A DNA stretch of 24,480 nt from contig JAQTUC010000006.1 of NCBI GenBank assembly GCA_028710385.1, positions 1 through 24,480 on the forward strand. The letters are read 5' to 3'. Below are positions 14,801-22,077 of this stretch, in pieces. This stretch comes from Candidatus Omnitrophota bacterium. Lineage in GTDB: Bacteria; Omnitrophota; Gorgyraeia; Duberdicusellales; 4484-171. Under the pieces are notes generated by a model, which was given only the letters and a program-made list of their open reading frames with translations, searched no databases and had not been told where the DNA came from. The position numbers were made by a program, and so were the translations under genes. Each line of letters opens with the position of its first letter. Within the stretch, counting starts at the first letter, position 1.

Positions 14801-15051
14801 AATGAGCAGATGATTTACGCAAGTTTATAAAACGAGCGTAAATTATAGCGTCATCATTTTATTTGTGAGCAGAGCGTCTGCGAATTGGACCCCCACACCA
14901 ATGTTTATATTTATAATTAAAACGGCTAGCAGGATTTTTAGCAAGCATACCTTTTGTAAAAAAGTCGCTGTTTTAGGCATTGGTGTGGGGGTTAATTCGC
15001 ACTGTGATTTTTTCTGCACCACTAGCGGCTTGAAAAAATCACGTGCTCATT
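14801..15051 (-). repeat. Structured repeat element, copy B, with terminal inverted repeats
   Basis: 251 bases filling the gap from the glycosyltransferase stop to the permease Shine-Dalgarno site. The ends are inverted repeats, AATGAGCA (14801-14808) and TGCTCATT (15044-15051), which extend to 14 of 16 bases. From the right end: an 11-bp perfect stem GTGATTTTTTC/GAAAAAATCAC (15004-15014 with 15032-15042); a central stem of about 22 bp with the CCCCCACACCAATG core (14880-14903 with 14978-15000) and a 74-base loop; the shared block with copy A; and a stem of 11 bases (14810-14820 with 14836-14846; one G-T pair). Its last part matches copy A and ends one base before the permease GGAGG run. Confidence 0.82.
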
Positions 15052-16198
15052 AAAAACTGGGTTCTATGCAAAACGTTCCGTTCTTAAACGAGCCTTTTAA
15101 TCCTCCCTTAACGAAGTAAAGGTTTGTCAGATATTTCATTTTTGCAAACTCAACCCATTTATCGTAAGGCTCAATGTTGAATATCATTCTGAAATATTTA
15201 AATTTTACATATGAGGTTATCGCCAGAGAAACCCAGGCAAATAATTTGAGCCAGAACGAACAGGGAAAACCCCATTGCAGGATAAAGAACAGCAAAAACA
15301 TTGCTCCAAAAACATGCATAAGATGGAAATTACCTATATATATAAACCCTCTCACAAAAAATGGTATGCGGATAATGGGGTGCTGCGGATATTTTCCCAA
15401 AAACTGAAGCACTATTTCAAGGCGATCGGCGGCGTGCGCCCTAAGCAATACCGGATGAGCCGCTCCGTATGACTTCCACACTTTTAAAAGCGCGGGCAAA
15501 TCAGCCCTGTGCATATGCTCTACACTTGCCGAAGGGAGAAAATAAAATTTCCAGCCTTTTTTCCTCGCTCTTATGCCGAAATCCATATCTTCTCCTGTAG
15601 GCAAATCCCAGAATTTTCGTTCGTTGGCATCTATAACTTCTTTTCTATAGGCTACATTAGCGGTTACAAAAAAGTAAGCCCTGTGGCCGCAGACCTGCGT
15701 AGGCGACATATCGCTTAAATCAGGGTAATATCCTTCCTGCAGATTTCCGTACCTCCAGGAAACCCTGTTAAAGCCGAAAGCCTGGCAGAAAATTTCAACC
15801 AGGTTATTTGGGTCAACCTTAAGGGTAAGTATTTCCCCGCCGACTGCCCCGATTTTTGCATCCGTTTTAAATACCTCAAGCATTTTATATATCCAGTCCT
15901 TACAGGGCGCACAGTCGCCGTCGGTAAAGAATACGAATTCTCCTTTGACTGCCTCAAGCGCCTTTGTCCTTGCAAAACCCGGAGAAGGGCATTTAGGTAT
16001 TTCCACGAGTTTAATAAAAGGGTGTTCTTTCTGATAATTTTTTATTATTGAAATTGTATTATCCGTGCTTCCTCCGTCGGCAAAAATAATTTCCATTCTG
16101 TCGCGGGGGTATTCAACATTCATAAGGTAATCAAAGGTTGTGCCTATTGTGCGTTCCATGTTTCTCACAGGAACGATTACGGAAATAAAAGGCTCCAT
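15050..16198 (-). CDS. Family 2 glycosyltransferase, membrane-associated
   Basis: 382 residues. The N-terminal GT-A domain starts with ISVIVPVRNMERTI, then IIFADGGSTDNT (38-48), the metal-binding DGD at 93-95, and GEDMDFGIRARKKGW at 202-216, which is the ED acceptor-side motif plus a basic helix. This is the usual order in GT2 enzymes that transfer a sugar from a nucleotide sugar. The C-terminal 150 residues have two to three hydrophobic segments (about 280-345), so the enzyme is probably bound to the inner face of the membrane. The sugar and acceptor cannot be told. A GGAGG site precedes ATG 16198. The stop TAA overlaps the terminal repeat of element copy B. No other surface polysaccharide genes are nearby. 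Confidence 0.9.
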   Translation of the reverse strand: MEPFISVIVPVRNMERTIGTTFDYLMNVEYPRDRMEIIFADGGSTDNTISIIKNYQKEHPFIKLVEIPKCPSPGFARTKALEAVKGEFVFFTDGDCAPCKDWIYKMLEVFKTDAKIGAVGGEILTLKVDPNNLVEIFCQAFGFNRVSWRYGNLQEGYYPDLSDMSPTQVCGHRAYFFVTANVAYRKEVIDANERKFWDLPTGEDMDFGIRARKKGWKFYFLPSASVEHMHRADLPALLKVWKSYGAAHPVLLRAHAADRLEIVLQFLGKYPQHPIIRIPFFVRGFIYIGNFHLMHVFGAMFLLFFILQWGFPCSFWLKLFAWVSLAITSYVKFKYFRMIFNIEPYDKWVEFAKMKYLTNLYFVKGGLKGSFKNGTFCIEPSF

Positions 16199-16240
16199 TT
16201 TAACCTCCTTTATTTTTAAAAATCAGGACTTAATAACAAA

Positions 16241-16435
16241 TTATTTTCCGGAAAGCCCCTTCACAAGAAAAATAATAACGCTTGTTGCGACAGCGGCTAT
16301 CCCGATTATCTGCATCGTCCTTTTTGTTGAGAGGTTTTCCTTGCTGTTTAAATCTTTTTTTGTAAAAACCTGGGGGAGACACAAAATTATTATTCCAATT
16401 ATCATAGGAATTAAAACTAACATGTAATTTGGCAT
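16241..16435 (-). CDS. 64-residue membrane protein, unknown
   Basis: 64 residues with two membrane helices (about 3-23 and 42-60) joined by a charged loop FTKKDLNSKENLSTKRT. No family recognised. The start ATG 16435 follows GGAGG with only three bases between, which is tight, so the next ATG (16423, with the site 15 bases away) is a less likely alternative. The frame extends upstream to 16501 but that part lies over hairpins and is rejected. It sits between the metallopeptidase and the glycosyltransferase, 42 bases from the latter, and may be co-transcribed with it. Confidence 0.6.
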   Translation of the reverse strand: MPNYMLVLIPMIIGIIILCLPQVFTKKDLNSKENLSTKRTMQIIGIAAVATSVIIFLVKGLSGK

Positions 16436-16450
16436 ATGCCTCCTTTTAAA

Positions 16451-16500
16451 GCCCTTTAAGGGCGCTTGCCTTGCCTTCCGCGGGCTTGGCCCGCAAGGCA
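16451..16500 (-). other. Paired hairpins after the metallopeptidase gene
   Basis: Two GC-rich inverted repeats lie back to back. The first pairs TGCCTT with AAGGCA (16472-16477 / 16495-16500) outside and GCGGGC with GCCCGC (16480-16485 / 16489-16494) inside, with a 2-base bulge and 3-base loop. The second is GCCCTT-T-AAGGGC at 16451-16463. On the minus strand the first begins six bases after the metallopeptidase stop. There is no U-run, so it could slow or protect the transcript end rather than terminate it. Confidence 0.5.
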
Positions 16501-16506
16501 AAGAAA

Positions 16507-18012
16507 CTAAATTTCCGAATACGGAAAAGCGCAGATTTTTGCGGCTTTTTCTATTATTGCTTTGCTTTTTCCTTCTTCCTCAACCACAACAACTGCGTCT
16601 TCTTTCTTTCCTATATATATTATATTACCATCGTTTTCCGCTGTCATAAAATTCTGTTTGTCGTACCATTTAAGATTAGCGTATTTTTTATCCAGAAGGG
16701 TTTTAATCCCCTTGAAAAATTCCTCCGCGTCCCGCGCTGAATCCCAGCGGGTATCCATAATAAGCGTAAATGTACCTGCCTTTTCATAAAGATAATAATT
16801 GTCGTTTCCCCAGCCGCTGGATAACATTTTCGCGTAAAGCTCATCAAGAAAAGTAAGGCCAAGAGTGTAAAAAGTAAATTCCCCAAGTGTCCCTTTAGAA
16901 ACCTCTTTATATCCGTCTGCGGCAAGGGTGGAGAAATCTCTTTCCGGCAGGGGCAGCGGCTTGTCTTCAACGAGAAAATATTTTTCCGGATGTATTATCT
17001 GCTCCGTTGAAAGCGGATATTTTTTATATATGGAATCAACCTTGCTCCACCCTCCGTTATCATAAGCGTATTCTATGAATAATCCGCCGTTTATATAAGG
17101 AAACAGCAGGTAGCGCATAAGTGCCTTGTTCCCAAATTCTGGTGAAGTGCTTGTTGCCATAAGCATCATAGACTCAAGGATAAATTTTTCCATATCCAGC
17201 GAATTAAGCGCTTTCGCCTGCGGGCTTCCTGCACTCATTTTTTTTATGTAATCGCCCATAATGCTGTAAGACACAAAAGTTGCTTCCCCTTCTATAACCG
17301 ATTTTACGGCAAGCGCTTTGTCGTCATTCATTTTTTTAAGGTCGCTTTCTAAATAATCCAGTTTTACATACTGGTCCTGAAGCGCATGAACCAACTCATG
17401 CAGCACAACTTCCGAGGGGAGAAAAGGCGAGAACGAAGAAGCAGCTTCATCAACGATATACATTTTGTTTTCCTGTGGTTCGTAAAACCCCGATATATTG
17501 CGGGTATAAAGGTCAACAATCATTTTCTTGTAATTAACGTCCGGGCTTATAATACCAAGCTTAACCAGCAGTTTTTTCTCTTTGGCTATTTCCTCATCTG
17601 TTACTTCTTTCTGCAGTTTATTTTCAAGATATTTTTTTATGTTTTCGCGGGAAACTATTTCGTTTTTTACCTCTGATATGAATTGAAGCTGGCGTTTTTC
17701 AGCCACAATTTTAAGAGCGTCATTATAGGAAGAAGCAAAGCCTTTTTCTTTACCTTCAAAATGCCCGGCTTCGTAGGTATTTTTTACCCTTAAAAACTCC
17801 TCAAAAGAAAACCCTTCAATTTTTTCTATTTCTTCTTTGTAAAGGCTTGTGCGGATATTTCCCTGGCCCTGGGCGAGTGTTATTTTGGATTCATCCATGC
17901 TGACGAAAGCGCCTTCAATCTGCCTTCCGTTTTTAAGAAAAACCGTAACCTGCGCAAATGAAGTAACTGTAATTAATATGAAAACCAGAAACAAAATTGT
18001 TTTACGTATCAT
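16507..18012 (-). CDS. Secreted HEXXH zinc metallopeptidase, unknown family
   Basis: 501 residues, with an N-terminal signal peptide (MIRKTILFLVFILITVTSFA). A short beta-rich segment follows (22-60, KNGRQIEGAF...SKITLAQGQG), resembling a small SH3/Sm-like fold. The catalytic helix is VVLHELVHALQDQ, HELVH at 205-209, and the likely third zinc ligand is Glu in EGEA at 241-244. This spacing is that of gluzincin-type peptidases. GFYEPQENKMYIVDE at 175-189 precedes the helix as a strand, as is usual before HEXXH helices. The start ATG overlaps the pyrK stop in ATGA, so it is probably translated by coupling. No peptidase family name can be assigned with confidence; substrate unknown. Confidence 0.82.
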   Translation of the reverse strand: MIRKTILFLVFILITVTSFAQVTVFLKNGRQIEGAFVSMDESKITLAQGQGNIRTSLYKEEIEKIEGFSFEEFLRVKNTYEAGHFEGKEKGFASSYNDALKIVAEKRQLQFISEVKNEIVSRENIKKYLENKLQKEVTDEEIAKEKKLLVKLGIISPDVNYKKMIVDLYTRNISGFYEPQENKMYIVDEAASSFSPFLPSEVVLHELVHALQDQYVKLDYLESDLKKMNDDKALAVKSVIEGEATFVSYSIMGDYIKKMSAGSPQAKALNSLDMEKFILESMMLMATSTSPEFGNKALMRYLLFPYINGGLFIEYAYDNGGWSKVDSIYKKYPLSTEQIIHPEKYFLVEDKPLPLPERDFSTLAADGYKEVSKGTLGEFTFYTLGLTFLDELYAKMLSSGWGNDNYYLYEKAGTFTLIMDTRWDSARDAEEFFKGIKTLLDKKYANLKWYDKQNFMTAENDGNIIYIGKKEDAVVVVEEEGKSKAIIEKAAKICAFPYSEI

Positions 18013-18797
18013 ATTATCTTAAGGTCAAACACAGGCCCGTCTTTGCAGACTTTTTTGTACCCTTCTTTTGTCTCTATGACGCAGCCGTAGCATATTCCAA
18101 GGCCGCAGCCCATAAATTGCTCAAAAGAAACCTGCGCTTGAATGGATGGATATTTCGCAATAACTTTTTTTATTTCATAAAACATTTCTTTCGGCCCGCA
18201 GGCGTAGATATTGGTTGATATGTTATCATGTTGATAAGTTGATAGGATTTTTTTAAGAAGTTCGGCGACGTTGCCTTTAAACCCGCGGGAGCCGTCATCG
18301 GTTGCAATATTAATTTCAAACCTAAGTTTTTTAAATTCTTTCTCCGCCAAAACTTCTTTTTTGCTTTTAGCGCCCAGCAAAACCAGATTTTTGCATTTTG
18401 ATTTTTGATTTTTGATTTCCGTTAGTTTTTTCCCCAAAAAAACTAACGGCGCAACCCCCATTCCTCCTGCCACAAGAATATTTAAAGCGCGGCTGGAAGT
18501 TAAAGTGTTAAAGCCGTTGCCAAGCGGGCCTATAACATCAATAATGTTGCCTTTTGTCTTTCCTGAAAGAATTTTTGTGCCTCTTCCTCTTACGCGGAAA
18601 AGTATATAGATAAGGTTTTTGTCAATTTTATGTATGCTCAGCGGACGACGCAGGATTGTATTTTTTTCATCTACTTTTATATGCAGGAACTGGCCGGGTT
18701 TAGCGGTTTTTGCGATATAACCTGAGTCAAGGCCGATAAGGAAAACATCGGGTTTTATTTCTTTGATAAATGCTGTCTTAACTTTTAATTGTTTCAT
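18009..18797 (-). CDS. pyrK: Dihydroorotate dehydrogenase electron transfer subunit
   Basis: FAD and [2Fe-2S] protein that carries electrons from PyrD to NAD+. At 262 residues it shows the FAD site RRPLSI (50-55), the NAD(P) loop AGGMGVAPLVFL (110-121), ACGP (199-202), and the four cluster cysteines 231, 236, 239 and 251 in MGCGLGICYGCV and VCKDGPVF. All key residues are present. Two stretches look foreign: residues 127-138 (EIKNQKSKCKNL) and 185-195 are encoded by tandem 7-base and 8-base repeats (separate entries) and lie in loops around the NAD domain. It follows the pabBC gene by 41 bases and ends in an ATGA overlap with the metallopeptidase. The gene is far from pyrD. Confidence 0.94.
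   Translation of the reverse strand: MKQLKVKTAFIKEIKPDVFLIGLDSGYIAKTAKPGQFLHIKVDEKNTILRRPLSIHKIDKNLIYILFRVRGRGTKILSGKTKGNIIDVIGPLGNGFNTLTSSRALNILVAGGMGVAPLVFLGKKLTEIKNQKSKCKNLVLLGAKSKKEVLAEKEFKKLRFEINIATDDGSRGFKGNVAELLKKILSTYQHDNISTNIYACGPKEMFYEIKKVIAKYPSIQAQVSFEQFMGCGLGICYGCVIETKEGYKKVCKDGPVFDLKII
18214..18245 (-). repeat. Octamer tandem array inside pyrK (GTTGATAN on + strand)
   Basis: Four contiguous 8-base units on the plus strand, each close to GTTGATAN: GTTGATAT, a variant GTTATCAT, then GTTGATAA and GTTGATAG. The array is in frame and codes residues 185-195 of PyrK (LSTYQHDNIST) in a loop before the ACGP strand. The second unit is nearly the reverse complement of its neighbours, so the array is partly self-complementary. 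Confidence 0.75.
18386..18418 (-). repeat. Heptamer tandem array inside pyrK (AAAAATC words)
   Basis: On the minus strand, about 4.7 copies of a 7-base word (AAAAATC, with AAAATGC as the variant). The 33-base run codes residues 127-138 (EIKNQKSKCKNL) in frame. It falls between a helix and a strand of the NAD-binding half, where the PyrK family tolerates length change. Lysine and Asn content of this stretch is much higher than in flanking sequence. Confidence 0.75.
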
Positions 18798-18838
18798 ACC
18801 TCGTCGCCAATGAGTGTATTTTACTTTTATTTCTTAAA

Positions 18839-20659
18839 TCAGCAAGCTAATTTTGCCAAAAGCAGCCCTCTTACGGAATTACCTATGTATATTTTCTGGG
18901 CGGTTTTAAGGTCTTTTTCATAAAGCACTTTTTCTTTTGCCGCGCCGTTTATTAAAAGATGCTGCCGTAATACGCCAGGCAATAACCCGCATTTTACAGG
19001 GGGTGTATAGAGAATATTATTCTTGAGAACAAACAGGTTTGTTATGCTTCCTTCTGTGAGCTCGGCGTATTTATTAAGAAAAATTACCTCAAAAAAACCT
19101 TCTCTTCCGGCTTTGGCGCGTTCTTCTTCGTAAAGTTTCCTACTGGTAGTTTTATGATAAAGCAAAATATTTTCCGGGTCTGTTGTTTGTTTGCTTATTT
19201 TAACTGTTATTGGAAGGTTTTCGCCTTTTAAAGAAGATTTTTCTATAAAAAATTTCCCATCGGAATCAACCATTATCCTTATTTTAAAGCTGTTGGCTTT
19301 TGTTTTTAAAGTCTTTGCCAAAACAGCGAGTTCTTTTTTTAGTTGCCCTGAATTTATATTTATTGAAAAATATTTACAGGAGCGCTTAAGCCTTTCAAGA
19401 TGCGGGTTAAGCAGATAATATCCAAGGCACGGTTCCCAAAGGACGCTTTCTATGAGAGAAAAATCCTTAAGGCTGTCCGTAAGAAACTTTGCCTTAAGGA
19501 GCGCCTCCTCATATTCTTTTTTTGCGCTTGAGTCATAAACAATTCCTCCGCCAACCCCAAGCTCACCCTTACCACAAGAAATGGCTGCCGTCCTTATGGC
19601 AACGTTAAAACAGGATTTAGCCGCGGACATATACCCTATTGCCCCGGTATAAATATTCCTCGGCTCTTCTTCAAGCTCTTTTATGATTTCCATAGTCTTT
19701 ATTTTAGGGGCACCCGTAACAGAGCCGGAGGGGAAAAGCGCTGAAAAAATCTGCGGGATTGCGCTATTTGGTTTAAGGCGCGCGGATACGGTTGAAGTCA
19801 TCTGGAAGAGCGTTTTATATTTTTCTGCGCAAAAGAGCCTTGGCACCCTTACTTTTTCCGAAACGCGGCCAAGGTCGTTACGAAGCAAATCAACAATCAT
19901 CAGGTTCTCTGAAATTATTTTCTTATCTGTTGTTAATTTTTTTTCATTTATGCCGTCTCTAAACGCGTTTTTTCCGCGCATAAATGTTCCTTTCATCGGC
20001 CTGGTTGTTATTCTATCTCCTTCGGTTCTATAGAAAAGCTCCGGGGATAAAGAAACAATAAAATGCTTTCCCGTATTTATAAGCGCCATATAAGATGTAG
20101 GCTGGGCGTTACGCAGCGCAAGATAAAAACTTAAAACATCTCCGTAAAAACAGAATTTTATCTTGAACGTAAAATTGGTCTGATAGTTGGCGCCGGTTTC
20201 AAGATAAGTTTTTATTTTACCGATTGTTTTAGCGTATTGAGAATAGCTTATATTCGGCTTTATGTTTTTCACCATAAAACTTTCCTGGGTAAAATTATCC
20301 TGGCGGCAATGTTTTGCGCCTGAAATTGTTATTGGTTTTTTAGAGACAGCCAGCCAGGCAAGAGGAAAATTATTTTTGTTTTTAAGGTGATACAGGGCCG
20401 GCTCAAGATAGTAGCCGAACTCGTAGGAAAAAAATCCGCACAGCCATTGTTTTTTATCAAGAAAGCCTTGCGCTTTTCTCAAAAATTTACTGGCGTCCTG
20501 GCCGTGGCTAAAAGTAAGGACTTTTGAAAAATCTCTAAACAGGAAAGAATCGTTATTCTCTTTATCAAAGTTAGCGGTCTCAAGGAAAACAAAAGGTTTT
20601 CTAAGGCAGGGTTTTAAAAGAGAAACAATTTCTGTTTCGTTAAGGCCTGAAAAATTCAT
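18839..20659 (-). CDS. pabBC: Bifunctional aminodeoxychorismate synthase component I / lyase (PabB-PabC fusion)
   Basis: Makes p-aminobenzoate for folate from chorismate. The N-terminal chorismate-binding domain (about 1-395) carries RPMKGT with Lys223. A Lys in this position marks PabB, while anthranilate synthases have Ala. It also contains DLLRNDLGRVS and SGSVTGAPKIKTM. The C-terminal domain (about 400-606) is a class IV aminotransferase-fold PabC, with PLP lysine Lys503 in YHKTTSRKLY, ELTEGSITNLF and GLLPGVLRQHLL. Both active sites look complete. The glutamine amidotransferase PabA is not in the window. Fusions of this order are known in other bacteria. It starts 15 bases after the mutM stop, so the genes are probably one transcript. 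Confidence 0.92.
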   Translation of the reverse strand: MNFSGLNETEIVSLLKPCLRKPFVFLETANFDKENNDSFLFRDFSKVLTFSHGQDASKFLRKAQGFLDKKQWLCGFFSYEFGYYLEPALYHLKNKNNFPLAWLAVSKKPITISGAKHCRQDNFTQESFMVKNIKPNISYSQYAKTIGKIKTYLETGANYQTNFTFKIKFCFYGDVLSFYLALRNAQPTSYMALINTGKHFIVSLSPELFYRTEGDRITTRPMKGTFMRGKNAFRDGINEKKLTTDKKIISENLMIVDLLRNDLGRVSEKVRVPRLFCAEKYKTLFQMTSTVSARLKPNSAIPQIFSALFPSGSVTGAPKIKTMEIIKELEEEPRNIYTGAIGYMSAAKSCFNVAIRTAAISCGKGELGVGGGIVYDSSAKKEYEEALLKAKFLTDSLKDFSLIESVLWEPCLGYYLLNPHLERLKRSCKYFSININSGQLKKELAVLAKTLKTKANSFKIRIMVDSDGKFFIEKSSLKGENLPITVKISKQTTDPENILLYHKTTSRKLYEEERAKAGREGFFEVIFLNKYAELTEGSITNLFVLKNNILYTPPVKCGLLPGVLRQHLLINGAAKEKVLYEKDLKTAQKIYIGNSVRGLLLAKLAC

Positions 20660-20674
20660 CTGGATAATTGCAGG

Positions 20675-21478
20675 TTATTTCTGGCAATGCGGGCAAAAAT
20701 ATGTGCCGCGGCCGCCCAAGCTTATTCTTTTAATGGGCGTTTTGCATTTTATGCAAGGCTTGCCTTCTTTATCGTAAACTTTATGATACTTTACATATCC
20801 GCCGGGATCCCCTGAAAGCTGGATATACTGGTCAATGGATGAGCCTTTATGCTGTATTGCCTCTTTAAGAGTTTCTTTAAGCTCTTTAAAAAGATTTTCT
20901 TTTTCTTTATCCGAAAGGCTGTTTGCCGGCCTTGCCGGATTTATTCCTGAACGAAACAGCGCTTCATTTGCGTAGAGATTACCCACCCCTGAAATAAAAG
21001 TCTGGTCCATTAAAAGAGGTTTTATTTTTGTTTTTTTGCTCTTTAACATTTTGCCAAATTTCTCAGCTGTTACATCAAAAGGCTCCGGCCCCAGCTCCTT
21101 TATAAATTTCAGATTATTCCAGTTATCAACAACACGCAATTCCGCAAAAAGCCTGCGGTCGTTAAAATCAAGGGCCTTTCCGTCGGAAAGATAAAAAACA
21201 ACTCTTGCTTCCTTGCCTTCTTTTCCCGGATAAACCAGCTGACCTGTCATTTTAAGATGAATTGCCAAAGCTTTGCCGTTAGACAATTCAACAATCAGAA
21301 GTTTTGCTTTACGTAAAATATTTTTTATTGTTGCGCCGGCAAGTTCTTTCTTAAATTTTTCCGCAGAAGGCTCTTTGATTACCTTAGGGTTAATCACAGA
21401 AACCTTTGTAATTTTTTTCCCCACAAGCGCTTTTTCCAACTCGCATTTTATCGTCTCAACTTCCGGTAGTTCAGGCAT
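20675..21478 (-). CDS. mutM: Formamidopyrimidine-DNA glycosylase
   Basis: Bifunctional DNA glycosylase/AP lyase of base excision repair, which removes oxidised purines such as 8-oxoguanine. The 267-residue protein begins MPELPEVET, with the catalytic Pro2 (after Met removal) and Glu3. It has the helix-two-turn-helix region with MDQTFISGVGNLYANEALF, and ends with a Cys4 zinc finger: Cys242, 245, 262 and 265. All family marks are intact. AAGGAG lies five bases before ATG 21478. It follows yjbQ, but the gap contains a strong repeat hairpin (21499-21566) that may limit read-through. Confidence 0.97.
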   Translation of the reverse strand: MPELPEVETIKCELEKALVGKKITKVSVINPKVIKEPSAEKFKKELAGATIKNILRKAKLLIVELSNGKALAIHLKMTGQLVYPGKEGKEARVVFYLSDGKALDFNDRRLFAELRVVDNWNNLKFIKELGPEPFDVTAEKFGKMLKSKKTKIKPLLMDQTFISGVGNLYANEALFRSGINPARPANSLSDKEKENLFKELKETLKEAIQHKGSSIDQYIQLSGDPGGYVKYHKVYDKEGKPCIKCKTPIKRISLGGRGTYFCPHCQK

Positions 21479-21492
21479 GTTACTCCTTATCT

Positions 21493-21566
21493 AAAAAATA
21501 ACACGTATCACGTAGCAGGTAACACGTGAGGTAACCAACGTGATACTTGTTACGTATGACGTGTTA
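21493..21566 (-). repeat. Heptamer-built hairpin with U-run between yjbQ and mutM
   Basis: Two 29-base arms, 21499-21527 and 21538-21566, pair with 23 of 29 positions complementary and a 10-base loop. Each arm is made of 7-base words ending in ACG or AGG, such as TAACACG and TATCACG. On the minus strand the hairpin is followed by six T at 21498-21493, so it reads as an intrinsic terminator. It begins at the yjbQ stop codon, whose TAA is the first three bases of the repeat. Confidence 0.7.
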
Positions 21567-21962
21567 CAACTTTCCTATAACTTGTACATATACTTGCCGT
21601 TCTCTCGGTCCGTCAAATTCGTAGAAATAAATCCCCTGCCAGGTGCCAAGCGCTAAGCTGCCGCCGTCAATTATAACATTAAGCGAGCTTCCCAAAAGAG
21701 AACTTTTGATATGCGCGTTTGAATTGCCCTCTGAATGAAGGAAATTTTTACCGGGAGATACAAGTTCGCTAATGTGCTCAATGATATCTTTTTGAACAGT
21801 AGGGTCTGCGTTTTCATTTATGGTAAGGCCTGCTGTTGTATGCGGGCAAAACACAACGCATAAACCTTCTTTTACTTTGGACTCTTTCACGATTTTTTCT
21901 ATGCGGCTGGTTATATCTATGAATTCTGTTCTTTTTGTGGTGTTTATAGCTATTTTATTCAT
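21564..21962 (-). CDS. yjbQ: YjbQ/UPF0047 family protein
   Basis: 132 residues, the normal length of the UPF0047 (YjbQ) family. The marks are CPHTTAGLTINENADPTV (about 39-56), HSEGNSNAHIKSSLLGSS (about 76-93), and the strand LGTWQGIYFYEFDGPRERQV near the C-terminus. The conserved His and Glu residues form the family's small active-site pocket. E. coli YjbQ has been reported to have weak thiamine phosphate synthase activity, but the physiological role is unsettled. The start ATG 21962 has only A/T-rich upstream sequence, with no clear Shine-Dalgarno site. Its upstream gap holds a heptamer array and its stop codon lies in another repeat. Confidence 0.92.
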   Translation of the reverse strand: MNKIAINTTKRTEFIDITSRIEKIVKESKVKEGLCVVFCPHTTAGLTINENADPTVQKDIIEHISELVSPGKNFLHSEGNSNAHIKSSLLGSSLNVIIDGGSLALGTWQGIYFYEFDGPRERQVYVQVIGKL

Positions 21963-22008
21963 TTTTAAAAATCCGAAGCTATAATGCTTGAAACATTTTT
22001 ACCGTTTT

Positions 22009-22071
22009 GGTCATTAGGATTTTTCTCCATTTCGGATTTGTTTCGAATTTCGATATTAGGATTTCGAATTT
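22009..22071 (-). repeat. Nine-unit heptamer array between the dUTPase and yjbQ
   Basis: 63 bases that divide exactly into nine 7-base words on the minus strand. The first four are AAATTCG, AAATCCT, AATATCG and AAATTCG; AAATCCT occurs again as the eighth word and a further word (AAAACGG) may add a tenth. It is not a strong hairpin, unlike the two arrays in the neighbouring gaps. No promoter is evident in it. It accounts for most of the 115-base gap between the two genes. Confidence 0.7.
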
Positions 22072-22077
22072 ATCCTA

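Noticed and set aside
14880..15000. Intrinsic terminator for the glycosyltransferase gene in the central stem of copy B
   Set aside because: The stem is strong but has a 74-base loop and no U-run in the direction of transcription.
14865..15053. 62-residue plus-strand frame inside element copy B
   Set aside because: It reads through the inverted arms of the element, has GTG and no ribosome site, and the peptide is only a translation of hairpin sequence.
22009..22071. CRISPR array
   Set aside because: The unit is only 7 bases with no spacers of 25-40 bases; no cas genes are present.
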